Below are positions 24,901-33,648 of a stretch of DNA of 64,000 nucleotides, piece after piece. Origin of the DNA: Nitrososphaerota archaeon (GTDB lineage Archaea; Thermoproteota; Nitrososphaeria; Nitrososphaerales; JACPRH01); NCBI GenBank assembly GCA_023379805.1, contig JAMCPI010000012.1:31777-95776 (forward strand), in the 5' to 3' direction. How positions within the stretch are numbered: position 1 is the stretch's first letter; every line of letters begins with the position of its first letter. The translations under genes and the position numbers were made by a program. The notes below the pieces were generated by a model. It was not told the DNA's origin. It made no database searches and saw nothing but the letters and a program-made list of their open reading frames with translations.

Positions 24901-26151
24901 CTAGGTTCTGTTGGGGGTTGCCTCGACTGCTGCTGCAATGGTTTCGAATTGTCTTGTGAGTTCCCGAGTTATTATGAAGTGTTCTGAAACGTTTAGGCGC
25001 GCTAGGTCGCCCATTGCTTCAGCTACGTCAGGGTTTTTCAAGAGGTAGAGGACGCGCGCCGCTGCTTCTTCGATGGTGTTGGCGAGGTAGCCTGTGATAC
25101 CGTCTAGGATTTGATGCTTGATTCCCGTTGCCGGGCGACCGACCACTGGGACGCCTTTCCATGATGCTTCTGTGACGGTTAATCCGAAGCCTTCTTTCTT
25201 TGACAGTTGAAGCGCTACTTCCGATGCTCGTTGGATCGCGTTGACTTCGTGCGCTCCTACACCTTCCAAGTTTGAAAGTATGTGTATGTCTCGATCCTCT
25301 CCGGCATGCGCGATTGTTTTTCGATACCAGGCTTCGCCTTCAGGATCATCTGATGCGAAGGCTCCTACGAGAAGAAGCTGAACATCTGGACGATGCTGCT
25401 TAACAAGCCGGTAAACATCTATTGCGCCTAACGGATCTTTCCACGGATCGAAGCGCCCCACCTGAGAGATTATCGGCCGCTCAAGATCAATGTTGTATCT
25501 TCGAATAATAGATTCGACTTCGTTTTCGTCGAGAGGCCGATTCTTCAAGCTAAGCGGGTCAATGGACGGCGGAATTAAGTAACAGGGGCGGTAGCTGATG
25601 TCCGGCTGAATATACTCCGGAAGGTGAAAGATTAACGCATTGTATTTCTGAATGATTTTTTTCACATACTGCCAGACCTCTGGATTAGGGTCGCTAAGAT
25701 CTATGTGGCACCGCCAGAGCCAGACTGGAATACCTGTCAAGAACTCTATAAGTGGAAGCGGCTGCGGATCGTTGATGAAGGCAACGTCATAGCCTGATCC
25801 GATTTTGTTTGAGTTAGTGTTGTTGCATCCAAGATAAAACTCCTCCGCGGATCCGCTGAGGTCGAACTCGCCGCCTTGTAGACCGTTATGAAGCCCTTTA
25901 GTGACGTCGAAGAAGGCTGGCGGGCACTCAAGAACATACCAGAGCATGTCTACTCCAAGCTGCTGCGCCAGAGGTATCTGGGACATCAGAAGCTCGGCAA
26001 CCCCTCCGCCTAGACTCGTCGAGTTCACATTCAAAATTCTGAGGCCATCAAGCTTCTCAGCCGCTTCTCTCAACTCCTGCATCTGCGGCTTCCCGACCAC
26101 CATCTCATAATCGTTGGGAGAAGGGCCTAGTGGAACCTTAAGAAAACCCAT
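24901..26151 (-). CDS. treT: Trehalose synthase TreT (GT4 glycosyltransferase)
   Basis: TreT joins NDP-glucose (ADP-/UDP-glucose) and glucose to make trehalose in one reversible step. The N-terminal part has LNVNSTSLGGGVAELL, the typical TreT glycine-rich loop. The C-terminal GT4 Rossmann domain has GRFDPWKDP, LLLVGAFASDDPEG and EGFGLTVTEASWKGVPVVGR with the nucleotide-sugar-binding E-x7-E. The length of 416 aa is normal. A TATA-like T-run lies about 30 nt before ATG 26151. It is transcribed alone. Trehalose is a common archaeal stress protectant. Confidence 0.9.
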   Translation of the reverse strand: MGFLKVPLGPSPNDYEMVVGKPQMQELREAAEKLDGLRILNVNSTSLGGGVAELLMSQIPLAQQLGVDMLWYVLECPPAFFDVTKGLHNGLQGGEFDLSGSAEEFYLGCNNTNSNKIGSGYDVAFINDPQPLPLIEFLTGIPVWLWRCHIDLSDPNPEVWQYVKKIIQKYNALIFHLPEYIQPDISYRPCYLIPPSIDPLSLKNRPLDENEVESIIRRYNIDLERPIISQVGRFDPWKDPLGAIDVYRLVKQHRPDVQLLLVGAFASDDPEGEAWYRKTIAHAGEDRDIHILSNLEGVGAHEVNAIQRASEVALQLSKKEGFGLTVTEASWKGVPVVGRPATGIKHQILDGITGYLANTIEEAAARVLYLLKNPDVAEAMGDLARLNVSEHFIITRELTRQFETIAAAVEATPNRT

Positions 26152-26297
26152 TCAAACCTAGATAGTGAGTGATGCTCTTCAATAAAAAATTACGTGGTTC
26201 GGTTCCGCCTCGTCACAGAGTTTCTGTTAAGCTGATTGGTGTCTACATATTCACGACTACAATATTCTAGTTCTGCGGTTTAACTGCTGTTCTTTGT

Positions 26298-26798
26298 TCA
26301 CCTTTTGAGATGCTTCTGATAGATCAGTAGCGCATCTCCGATTGAATAGAAGTCTTTGATCTCCGCTATTTTCTGGAAGCCGCTCTTTTCATAGAATCCG
26401 CGAGCCTTCTGATACACAGATCTTGAAGAGGTCTCTGCCAGTATCATTCGTCCTCCGCGGCCGGAGATGACCCTTTCAATCGATTCTAGAAGTTGTTTAC
26501 CTACACCTTTCTGCTGGGAGTCCGGGTCAACAGCAATCCAGTACATGTCGTACACTCCATCTGTGAAAGGTCTTCTTCCAAAGCATATGTAGCCTATTGC
26601 CTGAGATGTTATATCGTCAACCGCTACATGTATCATGTAGTCGTCTCCGCCAGCTAAACATTGGTCTACAAGTTCAACTGCTACTGCAATCTCCTCATTG
26701 TTGAAAACTCCGACCTTCCTAATGATATCTTCAATCCGCGGCCGGTGCACAGCTGAGAGCGGCATCTGCTCCACATGGAACTGAGGCATGACACTCAC
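26298..26798 (-). CDS. GNAT-family N-acetyltransferase
   Basis: A soluble 166-residue acetyltransferase uses acetyl-CoA to acylate an amine. Motif A is VDPDSQQKGVGKQLL (Q-x-x-G-x-G pyrophosphate loop), preceded by MYWIAV, and YEKSGF lies near the C-terminus. It is the last gene of a three-gene operon with the ATP-grasp ligase and lysine 2,3-aminomutase. Known beta-lysine acetyltransferase AblB is longer (about 270-280 aa), so this is not a classical AblB, but the context makes a beta-lysine derivative a reasonable substrate guess. ATG 26789 is an alternative start. Confidence 0.85.
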   Translation of the reverse strand: MSVMPQFHVEQMPLSAVHRPRIEDIIRKVGVFNNEEIAVAVELVDQCLAGGDDYMIHVAVDDITSQAIGYICFGRRPFTDGVYDMYWIAVDPDSQQKGVGKQLLESIERVISGRGGRMILAETSSRSVYQKARGFYEKSGFQKIAEIKDFYSIGDALLIYQKHLKR

Positions 26799-26826
26799 TT
26801 GATGCTGCCATCAACTTTTGTCTTGC

Positions 26827-27873
26827 TTAAGAGGTCTTCTGAAGTAAATGCGGCAGACCATACCGGTTCAAAGCATGATGGAGAATCGTGTTAATCAGCT
26901 CGTCGTAGGAGTAGCCGGCTGTCATCGCGGCTTCAGGTAGGCATGAATGCGCTAAAGGATCCGGAATCATTCCGGGCAGCGGGTTAACATCCAAGATATG
27001 CAGGTGTCCGTGGTCGTCTAATCTTCCGTCCATGCGGCATATGTCTCTGCAACCCATTACATCGAATACTGATCGTGCTGTTTTTTCAATGTGAGCGTGA
27101 AGATCCGGTTCAAGCCGCGCTGGACAAATGAACATCTCAATGGGCTTCTCAGGGGTGTCCCAGATCCATTTCGCTTCGTAGGAGTATATTCTGCTGGCCC
27201 CTTCGGGGAGCTGCCCAAAATCTATCTCAACGATCGGGAGAACCTTAGGTGGATTATTTCCGAGCAAAGCTACCGTGAACTCTCGGCCGCTGATGTACTC
27301 CTCAACTATCGCGGGTTGATGATAATTCTCAATAACCCATGATATTTGCTTTGAAAGATCTTTGCTGTTCCTAACAAGCGATTTGTCTCTTATGCCTTTG
27401 CTTGATCCTTCATGTAGCGGCTTCACCATTAACGGAAAGTCGAGTTGAGCCGACACCCTATCGTTAGCTGAGTAGAATATCTGGTAGCGTGGAGTATGAA
27501 TGCCGTGAAGCCTCAGCACATCATTAGTCATCGCCTTGTTTAAGGCGATAGCCAGCGTTAGAGGACCTGAGCCTGTGTAAGGAATTTTCAGTCTCTCCAG
27601 CATCGCAGGGATGAAGGCTTCTCGACAGTCGCCTCCCTCTCCCTCGGCAATGTTGAAGACTGCGTCCAAGTTAGATTCTTTGATTTTTGCGAAGGCTGTG
27701 CCATCCGCCTCTATGAGAATTACCTCATGCCCACCTTTTTTCCTCAAAGCGTCAGCTATTGCTGTGACTGTGGTCTCGTCATCAAACTCTGCGTAGTAAT
27801 CTTCTGGCAGCCCTGATGCAGGTGGCGAAGACGGTGATGTTTTTCGGAGATTATATGTGAGGCCGATTCTCAA
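26827..27873 (-). CDS. D-Ala-D-Ala ligase-like ATP-grasp protein
   Basis: The 348-residue protein has the ATP-grasp layout: an N-terminal Rossmann-like domain with AVFNIAEGEGGDCREAF, and LKIPYTGSGPLTLAIALNKAMT. The central ATP-binding segment has FPLMVKPLHEGSSKGI, and VEEYISGREFTVALLG follows. DVNPLPGMIPDP closes the magnesium site. The family forms peptide-like bonds between amino acids through acyl-phosphates. The C-terminal substrate loop differs from true Ddl, and archaea lack D-Ala-D-Ala murein, so another substrate is expected. It overlaps the kamA stop by 4 bp (ATGA), indicating coupling to beta-lysine formation. A related protein lies at 30156-31136. Confidence 0.85.
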   Translation of the reverse strand: MRIGLTYNLRKTSPSSPPASGLPEDYYAEFDDETTVTAIADALRKKGGHEVILIEADGTAFAKIKESNLDAVFNIAEGEGGDCREAFIPAMLERLKIPYTGSGPLTLAIALNKAMTNDVLRLHGIHTPRYQIFYSANDRVSAQLDFPLMVKPLHEGSSKGIRDKSLVRNSKDLSKQISWVIENYHQPAIVEEYISGREFTVALLGNNPPKVLPIVEIDFGQLPEGASRIYSYEAKWIWDTPEKPIEMFICPARLEPDLHAHIEKTARSVFDVMGCRDICRMDGRLDDHGHLHILDVNPLPGMIPDPLAHSCLPEAAMTAGYSYDELINTILHHALNRYGLPHLLQKTS

Positions 27874-28970
27874 TTAGCTAGGTGTCTCCCGATCTTGCCT
27901 GTCGTTACTTGGATGGGGATCGGGGCTTTACCCGAAGGTTGACTGTATTCGAACTTGAAATCTTGATAGTTGCGTAGAACAATTTTGTCTCTTCCGAGTT
28001 CTTCTATGAAGTTAGGCAGGATTGGAACCTTTCCACCTCCACCAGGCGTATCGACAACGAAGTGTGGCACGGCGAGGCCTGAGGTGTGACCAATTATCTC
28101 CTTCAGGATCGCAAGCCCGGTTTCGACGTGGGTCTTGAAGTGCTGTCCACCTGTGACATCGTCCATCTGGAATAGATAGTAAGGTTTCACTCTTATCCTG
28201 AGGAGCTTCTGCATCAGTTCTCTCATTACCTTTGGATTATCGTTGACATTTTTTAGGAGGACCGTTTGGCTTCCGAGTGGGATACCTGCATCCGCCAAGA
28301 GACCGCATGCTCGAGCACTTGCATCGTTTATCTCGCGAGGATGATTGAAGTGAATGTTCATGTAGAGCGGATGATACTTTTTCAGTGTTTTGCAGAGGTT
28401 TTCGGTTACCCGTTCAGGGAGAGTACACGGGATACGCGTACCAATCCTGATAATTTCGAGGTGCGGAATACTTCTCAAACCGCTGAGAATAACGTCAAGC
28501 ATTCTGTCGGAAAGCATCAGCGGATCTCCACCTGATAAAATGACGTCTCTGACTTCAGGGTGCATCCTGATGTATTCTATCTGCCGCATAATGGCGCTTT
28601 GAGAAACGAATTTCCGTACATCCCCCACCTCACGCTTTCTTGTGCAGAACCTGCAGTACGTGGCACACTGGTTCGAGACCCTCATCAGCACTCTATCAGG
28701 GTAGCGATGCACCATCCATGGAACAGGGCAGTCACGCTCCTCCGCAAGAGGATCCTCAGTTCCACCTGCACCACTCAGCTCATCAACACTGGGAATACAT
28801 TGCCTCCATATTGGATCGTCAGGCTCTTCGATGAGGCTGAGATAATGCTCTGTAACACGCATTGGATATTTCTGGGCGACCGCCTCCAGTCTCGAGGCGT
28901 CGACATGAAATCTCCGAGAGATTTGAGCGGGCTTAGTTATTGGGACGAGTCTTATGCTGTCTTCGGCCAA
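27870..28970 (-). CDS. kamA: Lysine 2,3-aminomutase family radical SAM enzyme
   Basis: KamA/AblA moves the alpha-amino group of L-lysine to C3, using SAM and PLP, giving beta-lysine. C102-x3-C106-x2-C109 (CATYCRFC) binds the Fe4S4 cluster. SGGDPL is the SAM loop. K314 in PGGGGKVP is the PLP lysine. Residues aligning with the two Asp that bind the lysine side-chain amine in the clostridial enzyme are kept (D269 or D270 in MDDVTGG, D307 in VVDTPGGG), which favours lysine over glutamate. The 366-aa length is slightly shorter than clostridial KAM. Start is TTG 28970, since an in-frame TAG lies just upstream. It leads the operon kamA, ATP-grasp, GNAT. Confidence 0.88.
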   Translation of the reverse strand: MAEDSIRLVPITKPAQISRRFHVDASRLEAVAQKYPMRVTEHYLSLIEEPDDPIWRQCIPSVDELSGAGGTEDPLAEERDCPVPWMVHRYPDRVLMRVSNQCATYCRFCTRKREVGDVRKFVSQSAIMRQIEYIRMHPEVRDVILSGGDPLMLSDRMLDVILSGLRSIPHLEIIRIGTRIPCTLPERVTENLCKTLKKYHPLYMNIHFNHPREINDASARACGLLADAGIPLGSQTVLLKNVNDNPKVMRELMQKLLRIRVKPYYLFQMDDVTGGQHFKTHVETGLAILKEIIGHTSGLAVPHFVVDTPGGGGKVPILPNFIEELGRDKIVLRNYQDFKFEYSQPSGKAPIPIQVTTGKIGRHLAN

Positions 28971-29002
28971 CCTATCCCGCTAGCCTTGGTTTTCGACGAG
29001 TT

Positions 29003-29010
29003 GTAATATA
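29003..29010 (-). promoter_or_regulatory. TATA element of kamA operon
   Basis: TATATTAC on the minus strand lies about 33-40 nt before the TTG start of kamA. Confidence 0.4.
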
Positions 29011-29091
29011 TCAACCCGAGCTACTACACCAGTATAGTCTATATCGAGGTAGAAAGGAGCTTTTTATTCTTTTCCTCATCACAAAAGATGT

Positions 29092-29811
29092 GATGTTGTT
29101 AGGATAAGCCATTGAGTAGCACCCAGTTGTAGGTGGCTGTGAACGCTTCTAGGAATCGGGTCGTGGATCGCATGGTTGAGCGGTAGGGGAAGTTGTTGTA
29201 GAAGCGTTTTAGCTTGGCCTTGAGGATGCCGAACCATCTTTCGATGCGGTTCCTCATACCAAAGGTTTCATGCCTTAGCTAACTGGTCTCATGCCTATAC
29301 TCTAGGCCAAGCCTCTTGAATGCTTCAGGATACCATGGTCCCTTGTCAACAAGGAACAGCGGTTTATCACTCGTGCAATGCTGGAGAACCTGTTTGAGGA
29401 ACAGCTCTGAGTCGAGAATGCTTCTAGCAAAGCTGCATCTGACTGCTAGGATTTCCTTAGAATCAACATCTCGGGCTGCCCAGATGAATATCTGCTGCCC
29501 AACCAGCTTAGTCTTGGTCTCATCCACAGCAACCGCTCTTCGACTCTTCTTCTCAGGCTCAGGGAAAGCCTTCCTCAACGCAATGAACGCATCCCTAACA
29601 CTGACGTAAGAGATGCTTCCACCCATCATCTCAGAAGCCTTTCGATACGACAGGCCTGCAAAGCACAACATAGCAGCCAATACCTTGCTCTCAGCAGGAA
29701 CCTTATTCCTCTGAAACACACCTGACTCCCTAACCCTACTAACCACCACCTCAAGAGCACACATAGGATTACAATACGCACAGAACCGTAAAACCCTATC
29801 CTAACAACATC
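29092..29811 (-). mobile_element. Insertion sequence, about 720 bp, DDE transposase
   Basis: Terminal inverted repeats GATGTTGTTAGGATA (29092-29106) and its complement (29797-29811) are perfect over 15 bp and enclose one broken transposase gene. No clear target duplication is visible. The element separates the kamA operon from the second ATP-grasp gene. Confidence 0.8.
29112..29764 (-). pseudogene. IS transposase interrupted by in-frame TAG
   Basis: The first part (29279-29764) encodes a 161-residue N-terminal portion with an HTH and two catalytic acids (VAVDETKTKL and LFLVDKGPWYPEAF). The same frame continues past TAG to about 29112 with MRNRIERWFGILKAKLKRF (the catalytic Glu region) and ends NWVLLNGLS. 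At the stop the sequence encodes RHET, then S-stop-L, then RHETFGMRN, so a 21-nt near-duplication introduced the stop. Removing seven codons restores a normal small DDE transposase of about 210 aa of the type common in archaea. The element is probably inactive. Confidence 0.75.
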
Positions 29812-30155
29812 TCACAAAAAATACGAACATTTGACTCCACCTAAAGTCTTCCTATATCTCTCGGAGTAATTGCTACAATATGCATACCATGGATAAACGA
29901 TGATTAAAATCTCTCCGATCAATTTTTAAAAAACACTCCCATGGATATGTTCACTGACTTGAGCATGAAGAATAATGCGCAGTTTAAGGCGAGCCGCAAA
30001 TTGGGTTCACTACTATCTTAACTGAAGGCAACCTTAGCAGTCAATTAGTACGCCCTAAGTAACATTGTGGTGGGTGTGAAATTCATGGAAAAAATATTAT
30101 ATCGGTAAAAAGAAGGTGTGGTACCGCGACCTAAAAATGATTTGAGAGGACAAGT
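29812..30155. other. Intergenic region before second ATP-grasp gene
   Basis: Only a 26-codon frame near 29940 (MDMFTDLSMKNNAQ...) is visible and is unproven. TATTATATC at about 30095 could be the TATA element for the gene at 30156, and GAGAGGA lies just before its TTG start. Confidence 0.35.
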
Positions 30156-31136
30156 TTGTCAAATTTCAATATCGCCATCTTGCATAATGATGTTCCCCCT
30201 GGATCAGATCCATCTGAAGATGTTCTAGACCAGGTGGAAGGTGTAGCGAAGTGTCTCTCAAACCTGAATATTAATTATACGATTGTTCCAGTAGGTGATG
30301 AGATAACAAAGCCAATTAACACTCTCGTTTCACAGCGACCGGACGCAGTCTTTAATCTCTGCGAAGGGGTCTACGGTCTGAGCGGCCTTGAAATGAACAT
30401 GGCAGCTGTGCTGGAGCTTCTCAGGATACCGTACACCGGCTCGCCTTCTCTCTCACTTGGATTATGTCAACGGAAGGATCTTGCAAAGAGTGTCTTGTCG
30501 GCCAACGGAGTACCTACACCAAAGTACCTTGTTTTAACAGGTAACGAGGAGTATTCGCTACGTGGTCTCAAGTTCCCGCTTTTCGTAAAGCCAGTGCAGG
30601 AGGACGGCAGTATCGGGGTCACCGGAGAAAACGTGGTATGGAGCCGCCGCCAACTTACTGAGCGTGTCAACCACGTCACCAAGACCTACAAGCAACCTGC
30701 ACTTGTTGAGGAGTTCATAGATGGGCGAGAGTTAAATGTCGCTTTGCTTGGCAATAACCCTCCTGTAGCGTTACCTCTCTCAGAAATTCTGTTCATAGGA
30801 CAGGAGAAATTTGTAAGTTACAACGCGAAATGGATAAAGGCGAGCCGCTCATACGAAGAGACAACGCCTGTCTGTCCCGCGAATCTCGATGCGGATACTT
30901 TGAAGAAGGTCGAAGAGGTTGCGATATCTTCTTTCCGTCTCCTCCGTTGCCGTGACTACGCCCGCGTGGACATTCGACTATCAGGTAAGACACCGTATGT
31001 CCTTGAGGTTAACCCAAACCCTGACATAGACCCTAATGCCGGTTACGCATGCTCCCTTCACGCTGCAGGACTGAGTCTCGAAGAGTTTGTAGAGCGAGTC
31101 GTCGGTTACGCGTTAAGCCGAAAAGATCACCCGTAA
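30156..31136 (+). CDS. Second D-Ala-D-Ala ligase-like ATP-grasp protein
   Basis: The 326-residue protein is related to the ATP-grasp gene in the kamA operon. Shared blocks include PDAVFNLCEG with LRIPYTGSPSLSL, FPLFVKPVQEDGSIG (ATP loop), ALVEEFIDGRELNVALLG, and a C-terminal EVNPNPDIDPNAG magnesium-binding motif. It would form an amide bond from an acyl-phosphate intermediate. Start is TTG 30156 with a GAGAGGA ribosome site 8 nt upstream. It is transcribed away from kamA but separated from it only by an IS, so the two ligases may belong to one pathway in which each adds a different residue. Substrates are unknown. Confidence 0.82.
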   Translation: MSNFNIAILHNDVPPGSDPSEDVLDQVEGVAKCLSNLNINYTIVPVGDEITKPINTLVSQRPDAVFNLCEGVYGLSGLEMNMAAVLELLRIPYTGSPSLSLGLCQRKDLAKSVLSANGVPTPKYLVLTGNEEYSLRGLKFPLFVKPVQEDGSIGVTGENVVWSRRQLTERVNHVTKTYKQPALVEEFIDGRELNVALLGNNPPVALPLSEILFIGQEKFVSYNAKWIKASRSYEETTPVCPANLDADTLKKVEEVAISSFRLLRCRDYARVDIRLSGKTPYVLEVNPNPDIDPNAGYACSLHAAGLSLEEFVERVVGYALSRKDHP

Positions 31137-31203
31137 CATCCGTTCGTTTCCATCATTAAATGGCGATAGCGTTCAAATGTTAACCGAATCTGCTAGGTAA
31201 GAG

Positions 31204-31210
31204 TATAATA
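31204..31210 (+). promoter_or_regulatory. TATA box of YkgJ-like gene
   Basis: TATAATA lies 29 nt before ATG 31233, consistent with a leaderless transcript. Confidence 0.5.
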
Positions 31211-31232
31211 GATTGGGCTATGTCTTTGGGAT

Positions 31233-31610
31233 ATGTCGGATCAAGCCTTGACTAACGTCTGTCTTCTTCACAGATGTACCGCTTGCTGTCGAGGCACTGA
31301 GATGCCTTTGACCCGAAGAGATATTGAGAGAATTGTATCTCTAGGATATCACGAGGAGTTATTCGTTGTGGAGTGTGAAGGACTAAAACGTCTTAGAAAC
31401 ATTCAGGGAAGATGTTTCTTCCTTGGTGACTGCTGCAAAATCTACCATGATAGACCGGAGGGTTGCACACTCTACCCTACAGTATTTGATGAAGTGGAGA
31501 AGCGAGCTGTATTGGATGAAGACTGCCCGTACAGCAGAGAGTTCCGCATATCCTTCAAGAGGTCGAAGCAGATGTCACGGCTCTACGCAACTCTGACATC
31601 ACCCGAATAA
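31233..31610 (+). CDS. YkgJ-type cysteine-cluster protein
   Basis: The 125-residue protein carries the CxxCC-type pattern of the YkgJ family: CTACCRGTEMPL at residues ~15-26, then CFFLGDCCKIYHDRPEGC and a final DCPY. The cysteines are predicted to bind zinc or an iron-sulfur cluster. In other genomes the family is often linked to protein or cofactor modification, but a reaction is not established. It sits after the second ATP-grasp gene with its own promoter. Confidence 0.8.
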   Translation: MSDQALTNVCLLHRCTACCRGTEMPLTRRDIERIVSLGYHEELFVVECEGLKRLRNIQGRCFFLGDCCKIYHDRPEGCTLYPTVFDEVEKRAVLDEDCPYSREFRISFKRSKQMSRLYATLTSPE

Positions 31611-31670
31611 ACTAAAGATATCTTGAATGAAGACGTGATTCCAAACCTACAGCGTACTCAGTCCTGCTCG

Positions 31671-31770
31671 CTAGTACCTGTTCATTTTATCTTCCTTAGT
31701 TAAGATTAGTCCCATCGCTAGACGCCTGTAACGCTCAATCCCATTGTTGTAGATTTGAGTATCCTTTTTT
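31671..31770 (-). pseudogene. C-terminal gene remnant cut by IS
   Basis: An open minus-strand frame enters from the IS edge and ends at TAG 31671-31673. It encodes about 32 residues ending IYNNGIERYRRLAMGLILTK...NRY, which has normal protein character. No matching upstream part is seen on the other side of the IS. Confidence 0.4.
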
Positions 31771-32479
31771 GGGCTCTGTTACCTTAAGGGGTACGCTCCC
31801 TCTCTGATGATTGTATTGGAATATGTTCATCCGAGAGAGAACGTCCCTGTTAATTATTGTGTATGCTGTATATTTGGTCTTTGAGGGGTTGAGTCTTCGA
31901 GCCTGTTCGAGGGCTATTAGCCCCTTCGCTAGACGGAGTCACAAGTCTGTTTGGATGTGGATGCAGCAGTTAGCTCCGTTGGAGCAGCGGTTCAAGGCTC
32001 GTAGTAAGGTGAGGTTGTTTCTGATTGATGAGACGATGGTTCAGGTTAGAGGTTACGATGGGTGGATCTGGGTTTGTTATGAGCCGTTTCAGAAAGAAGC
32101 GGTTTCTCGGGTTATGGTTTTCCTGGACTAGGAGCAGCTTGACTGCTGAGCTGTTTCTGAAGGAGATGGTGAAACGGTATGGTAAGCATTCAGTGTGGAG
32201 TGATGGTTTAAGCTGCTATCCTGAAGCCTGTGTGAGGCTGGGTTTGAAGCATCAGGTGTATGCTCAAGGCGAGTGGCTGTATGAGACGATGGAAAGGGCG
32301 GTACAATCTGTTAAGGACAGGACGGAAGGCTTCGATGACTACTTCCCCTGCAGGAGACTAGGCTGCAGGCAGAGGCATGTGTGGAACTGGATCAGGCTCT
32401 TCCACCTGCACAAGCAACCAGAATACCTTCGAATAATTGATACTGTTAAGGAGGTGATGACGTTAAGGTAACAGAGCCC
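31771..32479 (+). mobile_element. Insertion sequence, 709 bp, 17-bp perfect inverted repeats
   Basis: GGGCTCTGTTACCTTAA (31771-31787) and its exact complement (32463-32479) bound a DDE transposase gene in two frames. No target-site duplication is apparent, and the flanks hold remnants of two unrelated genes on opposite strands, suggesting rearrangement at this site. Confidence 0.85.
31811..32471 (+). pseudogene. IS transposase split by a frameshift
   Basis: The first frame (31811-32131) encodes the HTH region and the first catalytic Asp (FLIDETMVQVRGYDGWIWV), ending VMVFLD. The second frame, entered near 32130, continues with SSLTAELFLKEMVKRYGKHS. It then gives the second Asp (VWSDGLSCYPEA) and the Glu (YETMERAVQSVKDRTEGFDDYF), and stops at 32471. 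A single +1 shift (or one lost base) joins them into one DDE transposase of about 215 aa. Programmed frameshifting is known for some IS families, but I see no strong slippery site. Confidence 0.7.
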
Positions 32480-32619
32480 GGAGCATTGAGCTTGAGGATC
32501 TAGTTAACGGAACCCTAACTCTCACAATTTTTCTCTGCGAAGAACATAATGAGGACAACAGGTTAATAGCGACCCAGTGGACACCAGTTACTCAAAGTTC
32601 CTTCCAAATCAGTCCGTAG
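32480..32619 (+). pseudogene. C-terminal gene remnant after IS
   Basis: Directly after the IS an open frame reads SIELEDLVNGTLTLTIFLCE, continues to NRLIATQWTPVTQSS and ends at TAG 32617-32619. It resembles the tail of a beta-rich protein. No start or upstream part is present, so it is a remnant cut by the insertion. Confidence 0.45.
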
Positions 32620-32958
32620 AACGAACAGACACAATTCTGCATAAAAATTTCGTATTAACTAGAACCTAGCCTGAGCCTCCAGTAACTCTTGTCTACCCAG
32701 TTTCAGAACCGTGCATCCAGATTGTTATATCGTAGATTAACAGAACAGAGTTCCCGTTATTGGACGCAAAGGTAGAAATAACGTGTTTGCCGCACTTAAG
32801 GGGTATCAACAGCGGTAGATGCGGCATAAAGGTGATTGTATGATGTATCCAACGAACAGGCACAATAGTAGTGAACTTATGAATAATGCTGGAGGAGTCG
32901 TTCGACGAAGATAAAGCGCTTAACGCTATCTACGCTAATACACGCATGTTCATCATTT
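32620..32958. other. Intergenic region, nothing recognised
   Basis: No gene, RNA or repeat can be supported here on either strand. Confidence 0.4.
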
Positions 32959-33342
32959 TTGTTCTCAAGGCGACCTCACATCAATATCACTGAGACCCAC
33001 ATAGCACTTGCACTACACAAGACCTTGGGACGAACTCCAACAAGCGAAGAAGTTGACCTATTCTTGAACCACATGCTTGATAATGCAAACGACTGGGTCG
33101 ATGATATGGCTCAGAACTTTATTGAAGATTTGAGCGAGGTTGCCCTAACTTCAGACGGCCGCCGCAACGAAGCATCTGAAGCGGATCAAGAGTTGAATCC
33201 CTTTTTCTCCCCGGCTGTCTTCTCTTCCTGCCCATCAAACTGCCCCTTCAAAGTTACGGGTGACGTCAAGATGGAATCTGAACACTCGGAAGAACGCGGA
33301 GATGAAGATCACTTCGATTTCAGCGGGATCATCCCTCGGTGA
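32959..33342 (+). CDS. Hypothetical protein (127 aa)
   Basis: The N-terminal half looks like a normal helical protein: ITETHIALALHKTLGRTPTSEEVDLFLNHML with an amphipathic acidic helix after it. The C-terminal half is acidic and less ordered, with CPSNCPF and an HSEERGDED stretch. The start would be TTG 32959; an ATG nearby is out of frame. I do not recognise the family. It stands alone between the IS and the UbiA gene. Confidence 0.5.
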   Translation: MFSRRPHINITETHIALALHKTLGRTPTSEEVDLFLNHMLDNANDWVDDMAQNFIEDLSEVALTSDGRRNEASEADQELNPFFSPAVFSSCPSNCPFKVTGDVKMESEHSEERGDEDHFDFSGIIPR

Positions 33343-33648
33343 TACTATCCACCCTTCATTGGGCTCGTAAAAACGAAGAACCGATTTCGCGTGTCGCGAA
33401 TTAGATTTGTAAGCGCTTCTAACGGCTTGCAGGTACACGCATGTAGCGTTGCTCGAAGCCAGTGGGTAAAAGGGACTAGGATCTAGCGTCCACTGTTGCT
33501 TCGTGATGTATAGCAAACGTTCCCGCCGCATATGCGATTACGAGATCAAGCCTTAGATTCCGGTTATGATGTTATACTGTGTCAGAAAGGTGCTTAATAA
33601 TTGATTTTTATGTAAAAAAGGCCGCCTTTTATTCTCTGTGATCAAAGA
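33343..33648. other. Intergenic region before UbiA gene
   Basis: No gene is seen. TTTTATT at about 33627-33633 may be the promoter element of the next gene. Confidence 0.35.

Noticed and set aside
26298..26798. Calling the GNAT enzyme AblB
   Set aside because: It is about 100 residues shorter than known AblB and has only generic GNAT motifs; a beta-lysine substrate is a guess from context.
32025..32130. Programmed frameshift in the second IS
   Set aside because: A +1 shift is needed and no strong slippery sequence or pseudoknot is evident; simple mutation is as likely.
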